Shown here: positions 34,501 to 46,700 of the stretch, piece by piece | Numbering within the stretch: the first letter of the stretch is position 1 | Layout: every line of letters starts with the position of its first letter | Source: Carex sylvatica | Taxonomy: Eukaryota > Streptophyta > Magnoliopsida > Poales > Cyperaceae | NCBI GenBank assembly: GCA_964058845.1 | Contig: CAXKVR010000138.1 | Span: 310,001-374,000 of the forward strand | DNA length: 64,000 nucleotides | Reading direction: 5' to 3' | The notes under the pieces: generated by a model | Told to the model about the DNA's origin: nothing | The model's database searches: none | Seen by the model: only the letters and a program-made list of their open reading frames with translations | Translations under genes and position numbers: made by a program

Positions 34501-35838
34501 TTTTCGTAGGGCAATGGTTAATGCATGGCATTTTCATTATTTCTTTTCTTTTTTTCCTTTTTACTAAGAGTATACATGATAAAAGATGTTGATTTATCTG
34601 AAATCTTTCCGACTAAATAAAGAAGCACAGTATTTTAATATAGTGTGTGTTATTTTTCTGTCCTCAATTTTACAGGTAATGCAAGGTCTTGCAAAATCAG
34701 TGGCATGGGATGGTGAGGGGGCAACATGTTTGATCGAGGTACACTTTCCTTGTTGCTTATTGTTAGTTTCTCAGTTTTCTGGTTTTCTTTGAGAGGTGCA
34801 TTTCCCATGCCGCGTTATTTAGGACTGGTGGGGGTGACGGTCCCCTCTATCAAATTTAACACTATTAAGGCAAAAAAACAAGTGTTTCTTAATAATTATA
34901 TAAATGGATTAATTTTAATGCATTATTGTGTTCATAGCATCTTCCGGTCCCTCCTAATATCAACTTATAACTCCACTACTGTCGACGGGGTTTTAAATGC
35001 CTATCCATTTAAATAAGTTGGAATTACTCTGAAATAAGTTGGAGACATGTTCGCACAAATAGCAATGTGACATTTTTTGCATAGGTCTCTGTTACAGGCG
35101 CAAGAGATGAGGCTGGAGCAGCTACTATTGCACGTTCTGTCGCTTCTTCCTCTCTTGTGAAAGTACGCCTTATATTTATCTAAATGCATATGATCTTAGA
35201 ATCTGTATTTGTGTTATTTTTCTTCTTTTCTTGACTGCACTACATTTTTTAATTTGACCAGGCTGCTATATTTGGTAGAGATCCAAATTGGGGAAGAATC
35301 GCTTGTGCAGCTGGATATGCTGGCATTGGTTTTGATGGGAACAACCTTGATATTTCACTTGGAGATATAAGACTCATGAAGAATGGTCAACCACTTGATT
35401 TTGATAGGTTAAAGAATTGATTTCGTTCAGTAACTGTCTTGTAGTTTACACAGTAATTTTGCTCGATTGTATAGCTTTAGGATTGTAGCTTTGGTTATGC
35501 ATATTGCATTTACAAATCAGTCCTTGTTACTTTCTGAGGTTTAATACCTCGCATTTGAGATAGGTCATTTTCTTCTTTTCAGGAAAGCAGCTAGTGACTA
35601 CCTCAGGAATATCAGTTATGTACATGGGACTGTTGAAATACACATATCTATTGGTAAGCGATACTCGTGTCATTTGCATTATTTCTCATTTGCTTTGCTT
35701 GTTGAGAACAGTGCAATATTCTCCACCGTTTATTCTTGCTTTCTTTTTTTAACAGGTAGTGGACATGGTACTGGGAAAGCTTGGGGTTGCGATTTGAGTT
35801 ATGATTATGTGAAAATAAATGCCGAGTATACGACATAA
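28580..35838 (+). CDS. ArgJ: Arginine biosynthesis bifunctional protein ArgJ (glutamate N-acetyltransferase), plastid
   Basis: Seventeen exons give 475 residues: 28580-28639, 29011-29154, 30483-30606, 30929-31002, 31100-31144, 31255-31305, 31393-31461, 31553-31611, 31980-32049, 32204-32284, 32368-32454, 33637-33759, 34676-34738, 35085-35162, 35262-35407, 35583-35653, 35756-35838. ArgJ moves the acetyl group from N-acetylornithine to glutamate (and can use acetyl-CoA), making ornithine for arginine. The protein is made as one chain that cuts itself before a threonine; that site is present (HPNMA/TMLG) at the end of exon 10. Other family motifs visible are [30 protein letters not shown] and [13 protein letters not shown]. 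The first roughly 60 residues are Ser/Leu/Arg-rich, like a plastid transit peptide. Exon 3 ends at CAG/GCAAG, a GC-AG intron. Introns carry several transposons. Confidence 0.97.
29405..29509. repeat. Short direct repeat in ArgJ intron 2
   Basis: GAAGGTGTGTGGAGGTTAAT followed by TTGC occurs at about 29405 and 29484, 79 bp apart. No function seen. Confidence 0.7.
29686..30120. mobile_element. CACG-rich hAT MITE, family C, copy 2 (435 bp) in ArgJ intron 2
   Basis: Starts TAGAGTGGGAAAAATGGCAC and ends GCATGTTTTTTCCACTCTA. The 8-bp flanks GGTGTGCA (29678-29685) and GGTGTGCT (30121-30128) match at seven of eight. The body repeats CACGGCACG, GTGCCGTGACC and several CACGTG boxes. Its AT-rich core differs from that of copies 1 and 3. 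Confidence 0.9.
31650..31888. mobile_element. Tourist/Harbinger-like MITE (239 bp) in ArgJ intron 8
   Basis: The termini GGCCATGTTTGGTTGTGGAG... and, on the other strand, GGTCATGTTTGGTTGTGGAG are inverted repeats of about 25 bp. The 3-bp duplication TAA flanks at 31647-31649 and 31889-31891. Internal GGAGTAA/TTACTCC repeats. These are the marks of PIF/Harbinger-derived MITEs. Confidence 0.92.
32287..32320. repeat. (CT)n microsatellite in ArgJ intron 10
   Basis: About 14 CT units in the short intron that directly follows the exon carrying the self-cleavage site. Confidence 0.9.
32860..33600 (-). pseudogene. LINE reverse-transcriptase C-terminal fragment, antisense in ArgJ intron 11
   Basis: On the minus strand the sequence reads [20 protein letters not shown]...KW near 33535-33450, then [14 protein letters not shown] and a KDRWIGN-like block near 33330-33280, in different frames. 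These resemble the conserved region between the reverse transcriptase and the zinc-finger (zf-RVT) part of plant L1-type LINE ORF2. Frame changes and stops show it is dead. The ends are not clear. It lies opposite to ArgJ transcription. Confidence 0.7.
33889..34040. mobile_element. Small inverted-repeat MITE in ArgJ intron 12
   Basis: The left arm GGAATTCTGAAGCCAAATTT, continuing TGAGAAATAGG, pairs with a right arm that on the other strand reads GGGATTCAGAAACCAAATTT then TGAGAAATGG. Flanks are TTA on the left and TAA on the right, suggesting a Tourist-like element. Confidence 0.65.
34175..34367. mobile_element. Second inverted-repeat MITE in ArgJ intron 12
   Basis: The left arm AGAAATAAATCTTCTGTTAT pairs with the right arm, which on the other strand reads AGAAATAAATCTGCTGTTAT. 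The inner blocks GATCTCAACCGTTGATC and GAACGGTTGAGAATTTGAG also pair. No target duplication fixed. Confidence 0.7.
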
Positions 35839-36970
35839 AATGCTGTGCTTTGAGATTGTCATTTTATCTCTGGAATTAACTTTCCATTGTAGGGTTAGCT
35901 ATTTACTTGGTGAAGAACAATTTAGTGAGAGGATAATAATATTTAAGAAGGTTGACATGTTATGTAACAATGAATCAAATCTCCAGTACACTTTTCAAAT
36001 GTTACTTCATTTCCTGTACTCTTAATTTTTTTTTATCGAGTGTTTATCAGTTATCACCATCTGTAGTGAAGAACGAAAAGCTGTTTCTTTAACATGGAGC
36101 ATTTGACTTTTGAATATACCTATTCTGAGGTGGTACTTTATTATATCAATTGATGTTGTATAGGGAGCAAAAGGTAAAGCAAGGTCGTGTTACTCCTGTT
36201 TGGTTTCTCACGATAATTGCTGCAGCAGGTAAAATTTGTTGCGTTTGAGTGATGTTATAGTGGTGTGCCAATTTCAGGGCTATTCTATCCATATCAAGCA
36301 TTTTAAAAGTTAATTGTTATAACAAAAATACAACTGACGCATATCTTTGCAAATATTTCAGGGGTATTTGATATCTTAATTTAAACTTGGGGAAAAGAAT
36401 GGCATAGTTTCAGCCAGCCAAAAACCAACACAATACAAATTGTTTAGACGCTAAACATATTAAATAGGCAAATATACAAGACCAAAATGCAAGGCACACT
36501 AATAATGACCTTGAAAAGCATTCAGACAAAAGAGACTCACAACGCACACCTGTATAAGTACACACACGTCATCTCTAGCACAAAAGGCATCTTAATGTGG
36601 CTTATTTATAATACAACAACCTGTTAAGATCTATCACACAACTCAACTAAGGTTTTATTAAAGATGCCTCAGCAGTAGAGATATGCAGTTAACACACGGA
36701 CTCCCTTACACATTCCACATATCAGCTACTAAATCCACATCAGATTTCAAATTTGTCCTGAAAATTCAAGAGTAGAATGGGTCAATCAGAACCTGCCAAT
36801 GATGAACATGTCAGGAACATTTAATTTTGCATGATATTCAAAAAGTTGGACCGTGACAATAATATATCACCTGTTATCCAGTGTATCTGAACTGGTGGTA
36901 CTATGATTTCATCTGCAAATTTCATTTCAGAAAAATACAACTTCCAAACTCCGCCAAGAGAGATTCTTAC
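35839..36970. other. Convergent 3' spacer between ArgJ and the minus-strand gene
   Basis: Holds the ArgJ 3' untranslated region and, from about 36.7 kb, the untranslated end or last exons of the next gene on the minus strand. One candidate minus-strand last exon begins after TTTTCAG near 36761 and would encode RTNLKSDVDLVADMWNV then a stop. A second begins after GATAACAG near 36870 and would encode GDILLSRSNF and end at 36821. Neither can be proven. Confidence 0.35.
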
Positions 36971-39667
36971 CTTTGTTCTTGCGCTTATCCTTTTTCTTGT
37001 TTTTCTTCTTTCCCTTGGAACTTGACCCACCACCACTGCCCTTTCTACCTGAGTGTGATTGTACCGTATGTGATTGAGAGGTCACAGGCGGGTCATACAC
37101 GTCTGGGGCCCACTTGACATGCAAATCAGCAGATCGTGGCGATGCTTCGGGCTGTTGTGCTCGACTTCCCTTCAATGCAGGTTTCAGGTGCGTCTGCAAT
37201 TGAAAAGAGAGGTAGCTTGTAAGCGGGATGATGAAGGGAAATAGATGTCTAGTGGGACAACACAATTACAAATTAGAGCTCATGGATTATCCAATTTAGA
37301 CATCCCAGCTGAATGGCCAGCAGGAAACAGATAGACAATCCATGAGTTCTAATTTGCAATTGTGCTGATTTCTATTAAAAAGAAGTACATGGACAATGAT
37401 TCAGGGCCTTCGATGATATTTAGTGTGTTGGTGAACAAGCATCTGACACTGTTGGATTTAAAAAAAAATTAGTCCAGATTTCTAGAGACAGGGGCGGACC
37501 CATGTACATCCGGGGGGGCCTGGATTTCAAGTTTTAGTGGAAATCTAGATGTTCCGATCGACTTTTTGCCCCCTTTTGAATGTTTGATTTGTAATTCGAG
37601 TTAAATTTAGAGTTAAAATTAAAAAAAAATTCTTGAATTATGATTGGTAGTTAGAAATATAAGTTAGAAAATCAGAAATTACAAGTCCGAGTATTGGAAA
37701 GTTAAAGCATTATTTTTTATCGAGTACCTAATTAGTTAACGGGTTTAAACTCGATTCGATATTTTTTTTGCCCCCCCTAACGAAAATCCTGGATCCGCCT
37801 GTCTAGAGAGAAAGTAGAGAGAGAAAATAGAACATAAAAATAGAGAAGAATGCGGTCCTTATTCTCACAGGAACACAGCCTAATATTCTAAAGTCTATTT
37901 ACAAAAACGAAGTCAACAGACTGTGACATTTAAAGAAACTTAAGTACCACCATCTTGACAGTACTGTGGAGTCAAACGATGTAACATTTGAAATCCCCAT
38001 GTTTTAACTCTTAAAAATTGTGAAAACCAAAGAAACAAAAAAAAAAATACTTGCAACCATCTGTAGCAAAACCAATCTATCAGCTGGTCGATATACAGCT
38101 ACCCAGAACAGTTAAGGACACAGACACAGTGAAACAGAATTGTATAAGAAGGACATGACATCACATAGCAAGTAAATAAGTATATTATCTTGAGTTTATA
38201 CATTACTAAAAGTAACAACAGAATTCAAATTGTTACAAAAACAACTTTACTTTTATGGTTGAACAGTTAAAACCCTAAGAGAAATAGTAATGGGAATTTA
38301 GAATTCTCAGTCATAGTCAACCCTAACAAACATAATCACATATATCTAGTTGATAATGTTTAGTGCGAATTAATTAATCCAAACTTGTGATCATGAAAAC
38401 AATAAGAAAAAAAAGAATCATTTCCCCATGTATTCTCCACAAATTCCTCTCTACCAGAGGAACCAAATCCCAGAGGCAAAAACTGACAATGAAAATTCAT
38501 TAATTCTTTAATTCATTATGAAGTCAATGAAACTGCATCCTTTAATGCCCTCAGGTCCCAATGAACCAGCCAACAAGTCGCTCTCCAGTTTAAATTTAAT
38601 TTTTACGTTTTAAAAGATAAACTTCTACTAATAGAATGAAAAAGGAGTAGAGCAGAAAAAAGAGTCAAGAGAAGGGAACTTCAGAAATCAGGTCCGGCCT
38701 TTATCAGATGATTTCAATTAAGAAGAAATGACAACGACAAAAACAAAAATCAAAATGGCAGACGGACAAGCTTTAGGCTAGGATTTGCTTTGCTTCTTCT
38801 CGCCTCCAATGCTTCCTACATTGCCCTTGGCGTTTGTTGATAAATTTCTAAATTTATTCTAGCTTTACACCTTTACCTCTTGTACAAAATTTAGATGATA
38901 AATTTATTCCTATTTGCTTATTTCAGATTTAATTTGAGCCCAGAGATTTAACAAGCCAACTAAAGTAAGTCTTCTGGTTATCCCTGACATGTCCGATCCA
39001 TTGACTGTCTCATATCCTGACTGACCATGTCTTAAGCTGTGTCAAGCTGTCTCGGGCACTCCGTGTCCAACACATGTCAAACGTACGGTGTCTTAACTGA
39101 TGTGTTCGTGCTACATAGGAATGCAGTATTCCAGTGCCAATACAATTCCTATAGTGGCAGAAACAAGGTAATGGAATCCCTAAAGGGCACCAAAAATGGT
39201 ATTTGATACCATACTGAAAGGAAATGAGAAAAGAATAATCAACTCACAGGAAGCGACTTGGAGCGGTCATATATCGGTGGCTCCGTAACAGGCTCCTGGC
39301 TTCTCGAGACACTTTTTGGCACGGTAACCTCTCCTTCAGTACGAGGAAAAGTTGCACATCTCCTCACACCCTTGCAACCAGTTGATATAGCTATTGCAGA
39401 TAGATCACACATCTTAGTCCCTGGATCAGAGGTTGTGTCTGACAGAGTATCTGCAGTGCTTGTATCAGGAACAACCCCAACATCCTGATATTGTGGCACA
39501 TCAACTGTATTCTTGACAGGTGGTATGGCTTTAGAAGAGCGCTTCTTGAGGGAAGGAGTAGATGAGTCCTGGTCTTGTGATGACAACTTATCACCAGTAC
39601 AGATGGGAGACTGCACCAGAGTTGAAGAGCATGGTAAAGAAACCAAACTCTCTCTTGACTCTTGCAT
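36971..39667 (-). CDS. Uncharacterised plant protein with VKWAPDVYDPP motif, lysine-rich tail
   Basis: Two coding exons are clear on the minus strand: 39667-39248 (140 codons, starting MQESRESLVSLPCSS) and 37193-36971. The second carries LKPALKGSRAQQ and then LHVKWAPDVYDPPVTSQSHT, a block I recognise as conserved in plant proteins of unknown function. A low-complexity basic run (GKKKNKKKDKRKNKG) follows, like a nuclear or nucleolar localisation signal. Exon 2 ends at a good donor (AAAG/GTAAGA) in phase 1, so at least one more exon exists; its identity is uncertain. The ATG follows a splice acceptor (CACAG/TATG), so a leader exon lies upstream. The protein is Ser/Thr/Pro-rich and probably mostly disordered. 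The gene is tail-to-tail with ArgJ. Confidence 0.75.
37489..37801. mobile_element. hAT-type MITE (313 bp) in an intron of the minus-strand gene
   Basis: Starts CAGGGGCGGACCCATG and ends CCTGGATCCGCCTG. Perfect 8-bp duplication TCTAGAGA at 37481-37488 and 37802-37809. No coding capacity. Confidence 0.92.
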
Positions 39668-40321
39668 ACTGTGAACAAAGAAATTTAGAAGCTATAAAAT
39701 AAAATGAAAAGATGTATGAGGATCAACAAAAATAGTAGGGCTAAAATTGCCACAAGACATAGAGACGAATTACTGTACAGCCGTAAAACAAAAAATTAAT
39801 TCACAGTAGTTAGATTCCAAATGAAGAGACTAACATGCGGATTTCTTAAAAGGACATTTTATTAGATTTCCATAATCTTATTAGAAAGAATAAGCGCGTA
39901 ATACATGCTTGACAGTATTGGTACACCAGATGCATCAACGCACTTATTATCACCTTACTTTAAAACTCAACCAATATTGTTTAATAAGAAGTATTGTCCA
40001 ATAAATGGTAATAAAATTCAGAAAAAAAATTGATGTTAACATGATTAAAATATTTGTGAACAGATGACACTTGCCTAGATTAAATGGAAAATAAGTGAGC
40101 CAATCTATGCAGTGATTCAGATTAATCAATTACTATTTTAAATTGCAATGTCAGAATCAAATAGCATTACAGCATGCTATTCGTCAGAACTCGTATCACA
40201 TTAGCTCGGGAACAATCCGGGATAACACCGTTTACAAATAGAAAGATATGATGAAGAAAGTTTCGCATGTACAGCTAAAAATTGATCAAAATGAATGAAA
40301 AAGTGCATAGAACACAAATAC

Positions 40322-40735
40322 CTTCTCCCCGAGAGATCGCAATGGCCTAATCTAGAGTCAGCGAACAACTCCGATCTGATGTTGGATCGAAACGAAATGC
40401 AAAAATAACCCGAACAGCGAAAGCTAAGACGCAAGATCGAAGATCGAAGATCGAAATGGAATGAAAGATCTAAAGGCCCTTAACCAAAATGCTCGAATAA
40501 TGTTAAAAGGAATAAATTATACGAGAAAACTAATCTAAGCAGCGCTATTGACTCGATAAACCACGCCAAAGCCATTTTTCAACCTCTTTCAGGCGATGCG
40601 AGGAGGATCCGCCATGAAGCAATATTACAGATACGATCGATATCAATATGTGTGAGAAATCTCCGAGCATCTTGTTGACGCTTGGAAAAACCCTGCACCA
40701 ACGGCTAAAACCCTAAACGAAACATGCCAGATCTG
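40322..40735 (-). other. 5' leader exon and promoter side of the VKWAPDVYDPP gene
   Basis: A donor (AGAAG/GTATTT) at 40321-40320 on the minus strand matches the acceptor just before the ATG exon. The frame upstream of the junction has no ATG, so I take it as untranslated leader. A short GATCGAAG tandem (three units, near 40435-40458) and a telo-box (AAACCCTAA at 40708-40716 on the plus strand) lie here. The transcription start is not determined. Confidence 0.5.
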
Positions 40736-41891
40736 AGTCGGCTATGTACTCATTAACATAATATAATAACGAGACAACTCAGACAAGTATAGAGATTCGA
40801 GGCAGAGAAATCTTGTAGTCGATAAGATTCTAACAAGGGGAAGAGACGAAGGGCTTGTAGACTGATTCTGCCAACAAGAAATAAGTAGTTGAGCTCGTTT
40901 TATCATAATTGGTGGACCGATGAACTATCTTTTGGGTCCCGACTCCCAAATCCAAATTATCATTAGTCAAGATTAGCCCTGCAGCGAAAGTCTTGTAGAC
41001 TACTGTGGAAGTGTGGATCAATAGACCGGGTTTACATTTGACTATTTCTCAAAGTCAACGCAACAGGTTTGGGATTAACACGTGGCGGATTAAGAGGTTT
41101 TGTCGTTTGTATCTGTTTTATTTTTTTTAGTATAAAAATATTTAATATTATCGTGTTAATATTCAACCAATTTAAGCTTTTAATTGGTCCGTTATCAAAG
41201 CCCGTCCTCGCTGTTTTGAGTTTTTGAGAATGAATGTTTAGTCCCCAATTTGACTGCATTCTCGTATCCAAAAATTTGGTAATAAAATTAAGCAAGGTTA
41301 AGATACCCGTTTATAAAAATTTGGTACCTGTTTGGTTGAACGATCGCTCCTTAAGTCAGATTAAGATACATTTTTAGCACGCAACTTTGATCTAATGTGC
41401 ATTTTTCTTAATATTTTAGTCTTCTTAAGACCTCCTCAAGGGTCGGAAAATGTATCTTTCTAGACAATTATATTTCGAACACATACTACCGTGAAGGTCC
41501 TTCATATTTTTTTCATTAAATTCTATTCTCCTTCTCCGAGAGAAGAAACACTTTTCCAAATGCGAAAAATGAAAGTTGTTGTTCTCTTCAGCACAGATTA
41601 GCGGTTCTTGGACGATTAATTTTCAAATCTGATACCACAAAGACATTCTCGTCAAGACGTTCTCTCCGTTAACATCTATTAAATGTATCTCTTGTTTTCT
41701 TACTCCCCTTTCTCGCTTAATACTTCTTTTGTATCCATTTTAATAGGTATCTCTTGCTTTCTCCATTTTGCACCTCCTACTTTTCTTTCTCGCTTTATAA
41801 TCATTTTTGTTTACCAACTCTCGTTATTGGTCTGAAATGAGAACTTGAAGTCGATCGCAGACCTCGGACGCCAGAGCTGAGCTATGCATGA
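40736..41891. other. Divergent spacer, no gene seen
   Basis: AT-rich spacer between the minus-strand gene and a MITE. Several short frames occur on the minus strand (40830-41021 and 41032-41295) without any recognisable protein. Confidence 0.4.
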
Positions 41892-41900
41892 TTCATCCAT

Positions 41901-42014
41901 GAAATCGTATCCTCCAAACTAACTCAATATTTTGAACCGGATTGACCTGGATCCTGATCGGACGATCAAGATGCATTAACTCAGAGTTTGAGTTAATGCA
42001 GAGGATACGAATTC
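41901..42014. mobile_element. Mutator-like MITE, family B, copy 3 (114 bp, internally deleted)
   Basis: Starts GAAATCGTATCCTCC and ends GCAGAGGATACGAATTC. The 9-bp flanks TTCATCCAT (41892-41900) and TGCATCCAT (42015-42023) match at seven of nine. Half the length of copies 1 and 2, so the middle is deleted. Confidence 0.75.
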
Positions 42015-42023
42015 TGCATCCAT

Positions 42024-43792
42024 GCGCACTCAGCAGGGCTATTAGTCTATTACTGTGTACTTATTGTTTGTAAAAACTTAATGGAAATGTTCTACTGGGT
42101 TTTTTTTTCATTAAAAACATTTATAACTTTTAGTTAATTTTTTCGAGAAAAAAATATAATATTACTCGACAGTCGACAGTTATTTCTTTTAATAATTTTT
42201 AAAACTTAAATTTAACATTTATGTGCTTTAGAATGATAAAAAGTTACTACTTCTGAATGATTTGAATCTTTAGATCAAATATATTTCTAATTTTTACCTA
42301 ACCTAATAAAATAATATAATTTTTTTTGAAAATGTGAAATTTCATCTGCAAGTACACTTTCATATGAATATCATGTTGAATGGGTTAAATTGATTGTTTA
42401 TACTATGAAAATAAAGATATTGATTCATTGTACGGACCAATATGCGCTATGAATAGTATCATAGTCTCACTCTATATATTATGTCTATAAGATATTATGA
42501 AATTTTAAAACATATTTTAGATAGATAAAGTGATTAACATTTTATTTAATGAGAATTTAAAAATACTCACATAAATTGTGCATAAAATTTTATTTAATGG
42601 AAATTTAAAAATACTTACATAAATTTGATTGTCAAGGCATCTCCAACCCCAAGTTGCTAAAAAAGATAATTAGTACATCGACAATTTTAAGAATTAATTC
42701 TCAATAAATTTCATTATTTCTATGTTTCATCAATTTCAATTAATTTTACAGTGTTAAATTTTACATCCTACAATTGGCTATTGCCATTTGATATTACACT
42801 TATAAACATAATTAAAAAGATTGCTAAATTATAAAATTAGCAAATTATTGCATATATATATATAGTTGAAATTGTAATTTTTTACATTGGCATTTGCAAT
42901 TGTTTTGCAGGTGTGATTTGTGATGTAAATTCTTTTAGACTATTCTTATGGTAAATAACATAACTATAAATTTTCTTTTAAATTTATTTGAAAAACAACT
43001 GTAAAGATTTCTAAAAAAGCGTTTCACCCAAACTCTTCCTCTGAAATCATTCGTATTTGCATTCGTGATATGATATGAGATTTCATCATAACACCAAGTT
43101 AATTTTTTTTTTTTAAAGTTACAAATAAAAAGGTTGGAGAACAAAAGAGTAAAAGATTTTAAAAGTAATCTAGATCTTATTTTTACGAATACCCCTCTTT
43201 AAAACAAAAAAAAAGAAAAAGAAAAATCAATTCATAGCTACCGCTTTATCAATACCTCAAAGTTATTTTTACGAACCAGCTGATTCAAATTAAAACTAAA
43301 GAAAAAGAAAAATATGATGTCATCATCAGCTTAGCCTTGCCAACAGGAAACCACTAGCTTCCTTGGCATCTTATTTTCCCTGGAATAAAAAGGCAACAAA
43401 AATAGAATTTACTTCAACAGTAAAAAAGTATAAAAAAGAATCGAATTGGAATTGAATTTTGATGATTGGAAGCTGTAAATTAAATGAAAGAATTCATTAG
43501 TTGGTAATATTTAAATATTTTAAGAGTTCACTTAATTTACAAAATAATGCCATTAAACGTGAAGAAACTGAAGAGAGATGAAAACTCCAACGAAGGAAGA
43601 GATTGAAGACGAAAAAGCGACTCAAGACCAAACAGTTCGCTCCAACCGAATAGAAATAGTCGGGGCATAATCACACAAACAGTTCGCTCTGAGCGAAGGC
43701 AAAGGGCCTCTCCACCTCTTCTTCCCTTCTCAGCTACGACAGTGCAAAAGGAACCGCAAGGCGGGACTGATGCTTGAAAATACATCTTAGAA
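42024..43792. other. AT-rich spacer and COG3 promoter side
   Basis: Mostly AT-rich with no gene. From about 43550 the sequence becomes GC-richer and probably contains the COG3 promoter and leader. A 92-codon minus-strand frame at 43537-43815 overlaps the COG3 start and is likely chance. Confidence 0.4.
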
Positions 43793-46700
43793 ATGGCGAC
43801 AACCGCACTGCCCAAGTCGGGAGCTGTATCGAAAGGCTACAACTTCGCTTCTACATGGGCTCAGGTAATCTAGATCTCGTACGAACAGAAATCTAATTCA
43901 CTGGGCCTCCTGTGCGTAACCAGATCTGATCTCACCTTTTCTCAGAACGCACCGTTGACGGATCAACAAGAGGCAGCGATCTTGGCTCTTTCTAATGCAG
44001 TTTCGGAGCGTCCTTTCCCTCCTAATCTGGTGACTTGATTTTCTCCTAACTGATTTATTCTGAAGTTTGATCTGCACTACTTGATTTGTTAAATACTTTG
44101 GAAATTCGGTACAGGCTCAGGAGCAGATCTTGGGTAAGGAAGGCAGCCTATCAGTTTCTCCCGATGAATCTTCTTTGGATGAGGCTGGAGCCGTGGATGC
44201 AGTGCTGGTCAACACACACCAGGTACTCAAATAGTATAGATACCAACATCTCCAATCAGCAAAAATATGAAATAGTTTGCTTCAATGTTAAGGTACTAGC
44301 TGGTTCTACCCTTTGTACCAGTACCACATTAGTGATAGTTATGACCTACTTGCAGACTTTGAACTGGTACAAGACTAGATATCGTGATACTTTAGCTGTA
44401 ATTCTTGTTTTCGCTTGTGTGCCACTTGAAAAATGCTGCCCGGTTATTACTTTATTATTTCTTATGCTTTAATCTGGTTCTGTTACTTTTATATTTGCTT
44501 TCAGTTCTACAAATGGTATGCAGAGCTTGAATCAGCTATGAAATCTGAGGTTTGTACTTACTATTAATTATTATTTTTGTAAAAAAGAAGATGGTTCTTT
44601 GGGCAATTGTTCTTTTAGTTTGCTGACCCAAGTTTTTAACAGACCGAGGAGAAGTATCGTTTGTACGAGGACACGCTAACAGAAAGGATCAAGATATGTG
44701 ACCAAATTCTTCAACAAGTATGTTGTTATGGATTATATTAATACTTGTTTGACTATAAACAATCACTTAATGATAACATACTGAATTGCGGTGCTAGTTT
44801 GATCAGATCTGATATGCAACTTGTGCTGGTCATTATAATTTTTGACTTATTCTTTCTTTTCTGTTACCCTTTTGGTATATTATTGAAGAAAATCTAGGCA
44901 TCCGAGACTTATCATGAAGTCTGGATTGCTGAATGGAGGGATAATTGAGAGAAAACTAGTTCAATCTGTATGGCACAGTTGTTGCTTAATCAACACTCTC
45001 AGGGCTTGTTTTACATACTTGAGGGAACCTATACCATGGTTCATGTTTTTTTGCAGGCTCTGACATCTGATTGTCCAACTGAGGCTATTTGATACAAATG
45101 ATCAATTCAAGGTTTAGCTGCTTTTGAGAGATTAATAACAAAGTGCATTGATCACTTAGTCTATGTTGCTCAAGATGGTGGAATTTGAGGCTTAGTTTGG
45201 GGTCATATTAAAACATCCGGATGAACATATGCTGTCTGTTACTCTGTTGTTTTCTGTTGGCTCAGTGCATAATCAGAGGGTGATGTGTGGCTATTGGTCT
45301 AATTCTAGATAATATCACTGAATGAAAGTCGATCGAAATAAAATTAGGTTAATTTGAGGTTGGAAGGCACATCAAGGGTTTAGTGGGGCTGGGGCAACAC
45401 TTGCATGCTAACAGAGTTTTGCTGAAATTTAAAAAAAAATTAACCTTAACTAAATCATTTCAGTCTCTGTCTCACACATACATACCTTTCTTTTGTAGGT
45501 GGATGACACTCTTAGCTTAATAAGTGAACTCCAGTCTCTTCATCAAAGTGTGGCTACCAAGACAAAAACACTGCACAATGCCTGTGACCAACTGGTATGT
45601 TTATTAACAATCAGTATTATTATTCTTTTAAATTTTTTAGAGCTACTCAAATTTTGTAATGTTTCCTTCACCTAAGCCTGACTGAAGTTTTCCTAGTGCA
45701 CTAGAAGAACCCATAGATAGATTCTTCCTCTCTACCCTAATTAGTATGTTGTTGAGATTAATTATTAGAAAAGAAAGGATGCAAACTTGAAATTGGATAA
45801 TTCTTTTAATTTGTTTTAGAGCCAACTCCTACTAAGCTAGTTTTCGATGTACAGTGCTTCATTACAGTGCAGTTTTATCATACTTTTTCAGTGCCATTTG
45901 GTATTGGTGCATAGAACCAAGATATCTATGGTTACTGGTTGTATAAACCTCTTTTAGTTGCTATTGTTTTTCTTTGCTCTTTTTTTATTTTAATTTCTTT
46001 TTCTTAAATAGTGGGGGGAGAGCTCACTGGTTATTGAAACCAACGTGCTGCTATTAGATATCAAACTTCTGGTATCTAATTAAGCCTTCTTTTTAATTTA
46101 AATAAGGGGCTTTGAATTGAATGCTTACCTCATGTGAGGCCTAAACATACAATAGTTTGCCATTGATAACCCTGTGTATTGTACATTGAGGATCAATTCC
46201 TGTAGATGTAGAGTTGTTCTCTGTCTTTACTAATTCCATGTATTTCATCTTGTCAAAGCACAGTTAGTCGAGAAACAAAGATTAATCGAATTTGCTGATG
46301 CACTTCGAAGTAGGCTCAACTATTTTGATGAACTCGAAAATGTAAGCTTTTTACTCTTTTTGGTATTCTCAGGTTGGCATGACATATAATACTTCAATTA
46401 TTGATCCATCTAATTTAGTAGCTGTGCACTTTTGATAGCTCGAATTTATTCATACCTCTGAATTATTTTAACTCTCTGAAAATTGTATTTGGTTATTTTA
46501 AGTGACAATTAGTCCTATGATCTTGCAACAAGCCAAAAGCATTTGCCTTGCTTTCCATAGCAAAATGTAATATTTGTTCTTATTCTGTCAAAACTGTGTA
46601 GGTATCAACAAGCTTCTATGCTCCAAACATGAACATTGGGAATGAACAGTTTCTACCACTTCTGAAACGGCTCGATGACTGTATCTCGTAAGTGTATTTA

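Noticed and set aside
34800..35000. Possible hAT element in ArgJ intron 13 (GGTGGGGGTGACGG ... CTCCACTACTG)
   Set aside because: The ends look slightly hAT-like but no 8-bp duplication could be found.
43537..43815. 92-codon minus-strand frame over the COG3 start
   Set aside because: It overlaps the leader and first codons of COG3 and shows no domain; chance frame in a GC-richer stretch.
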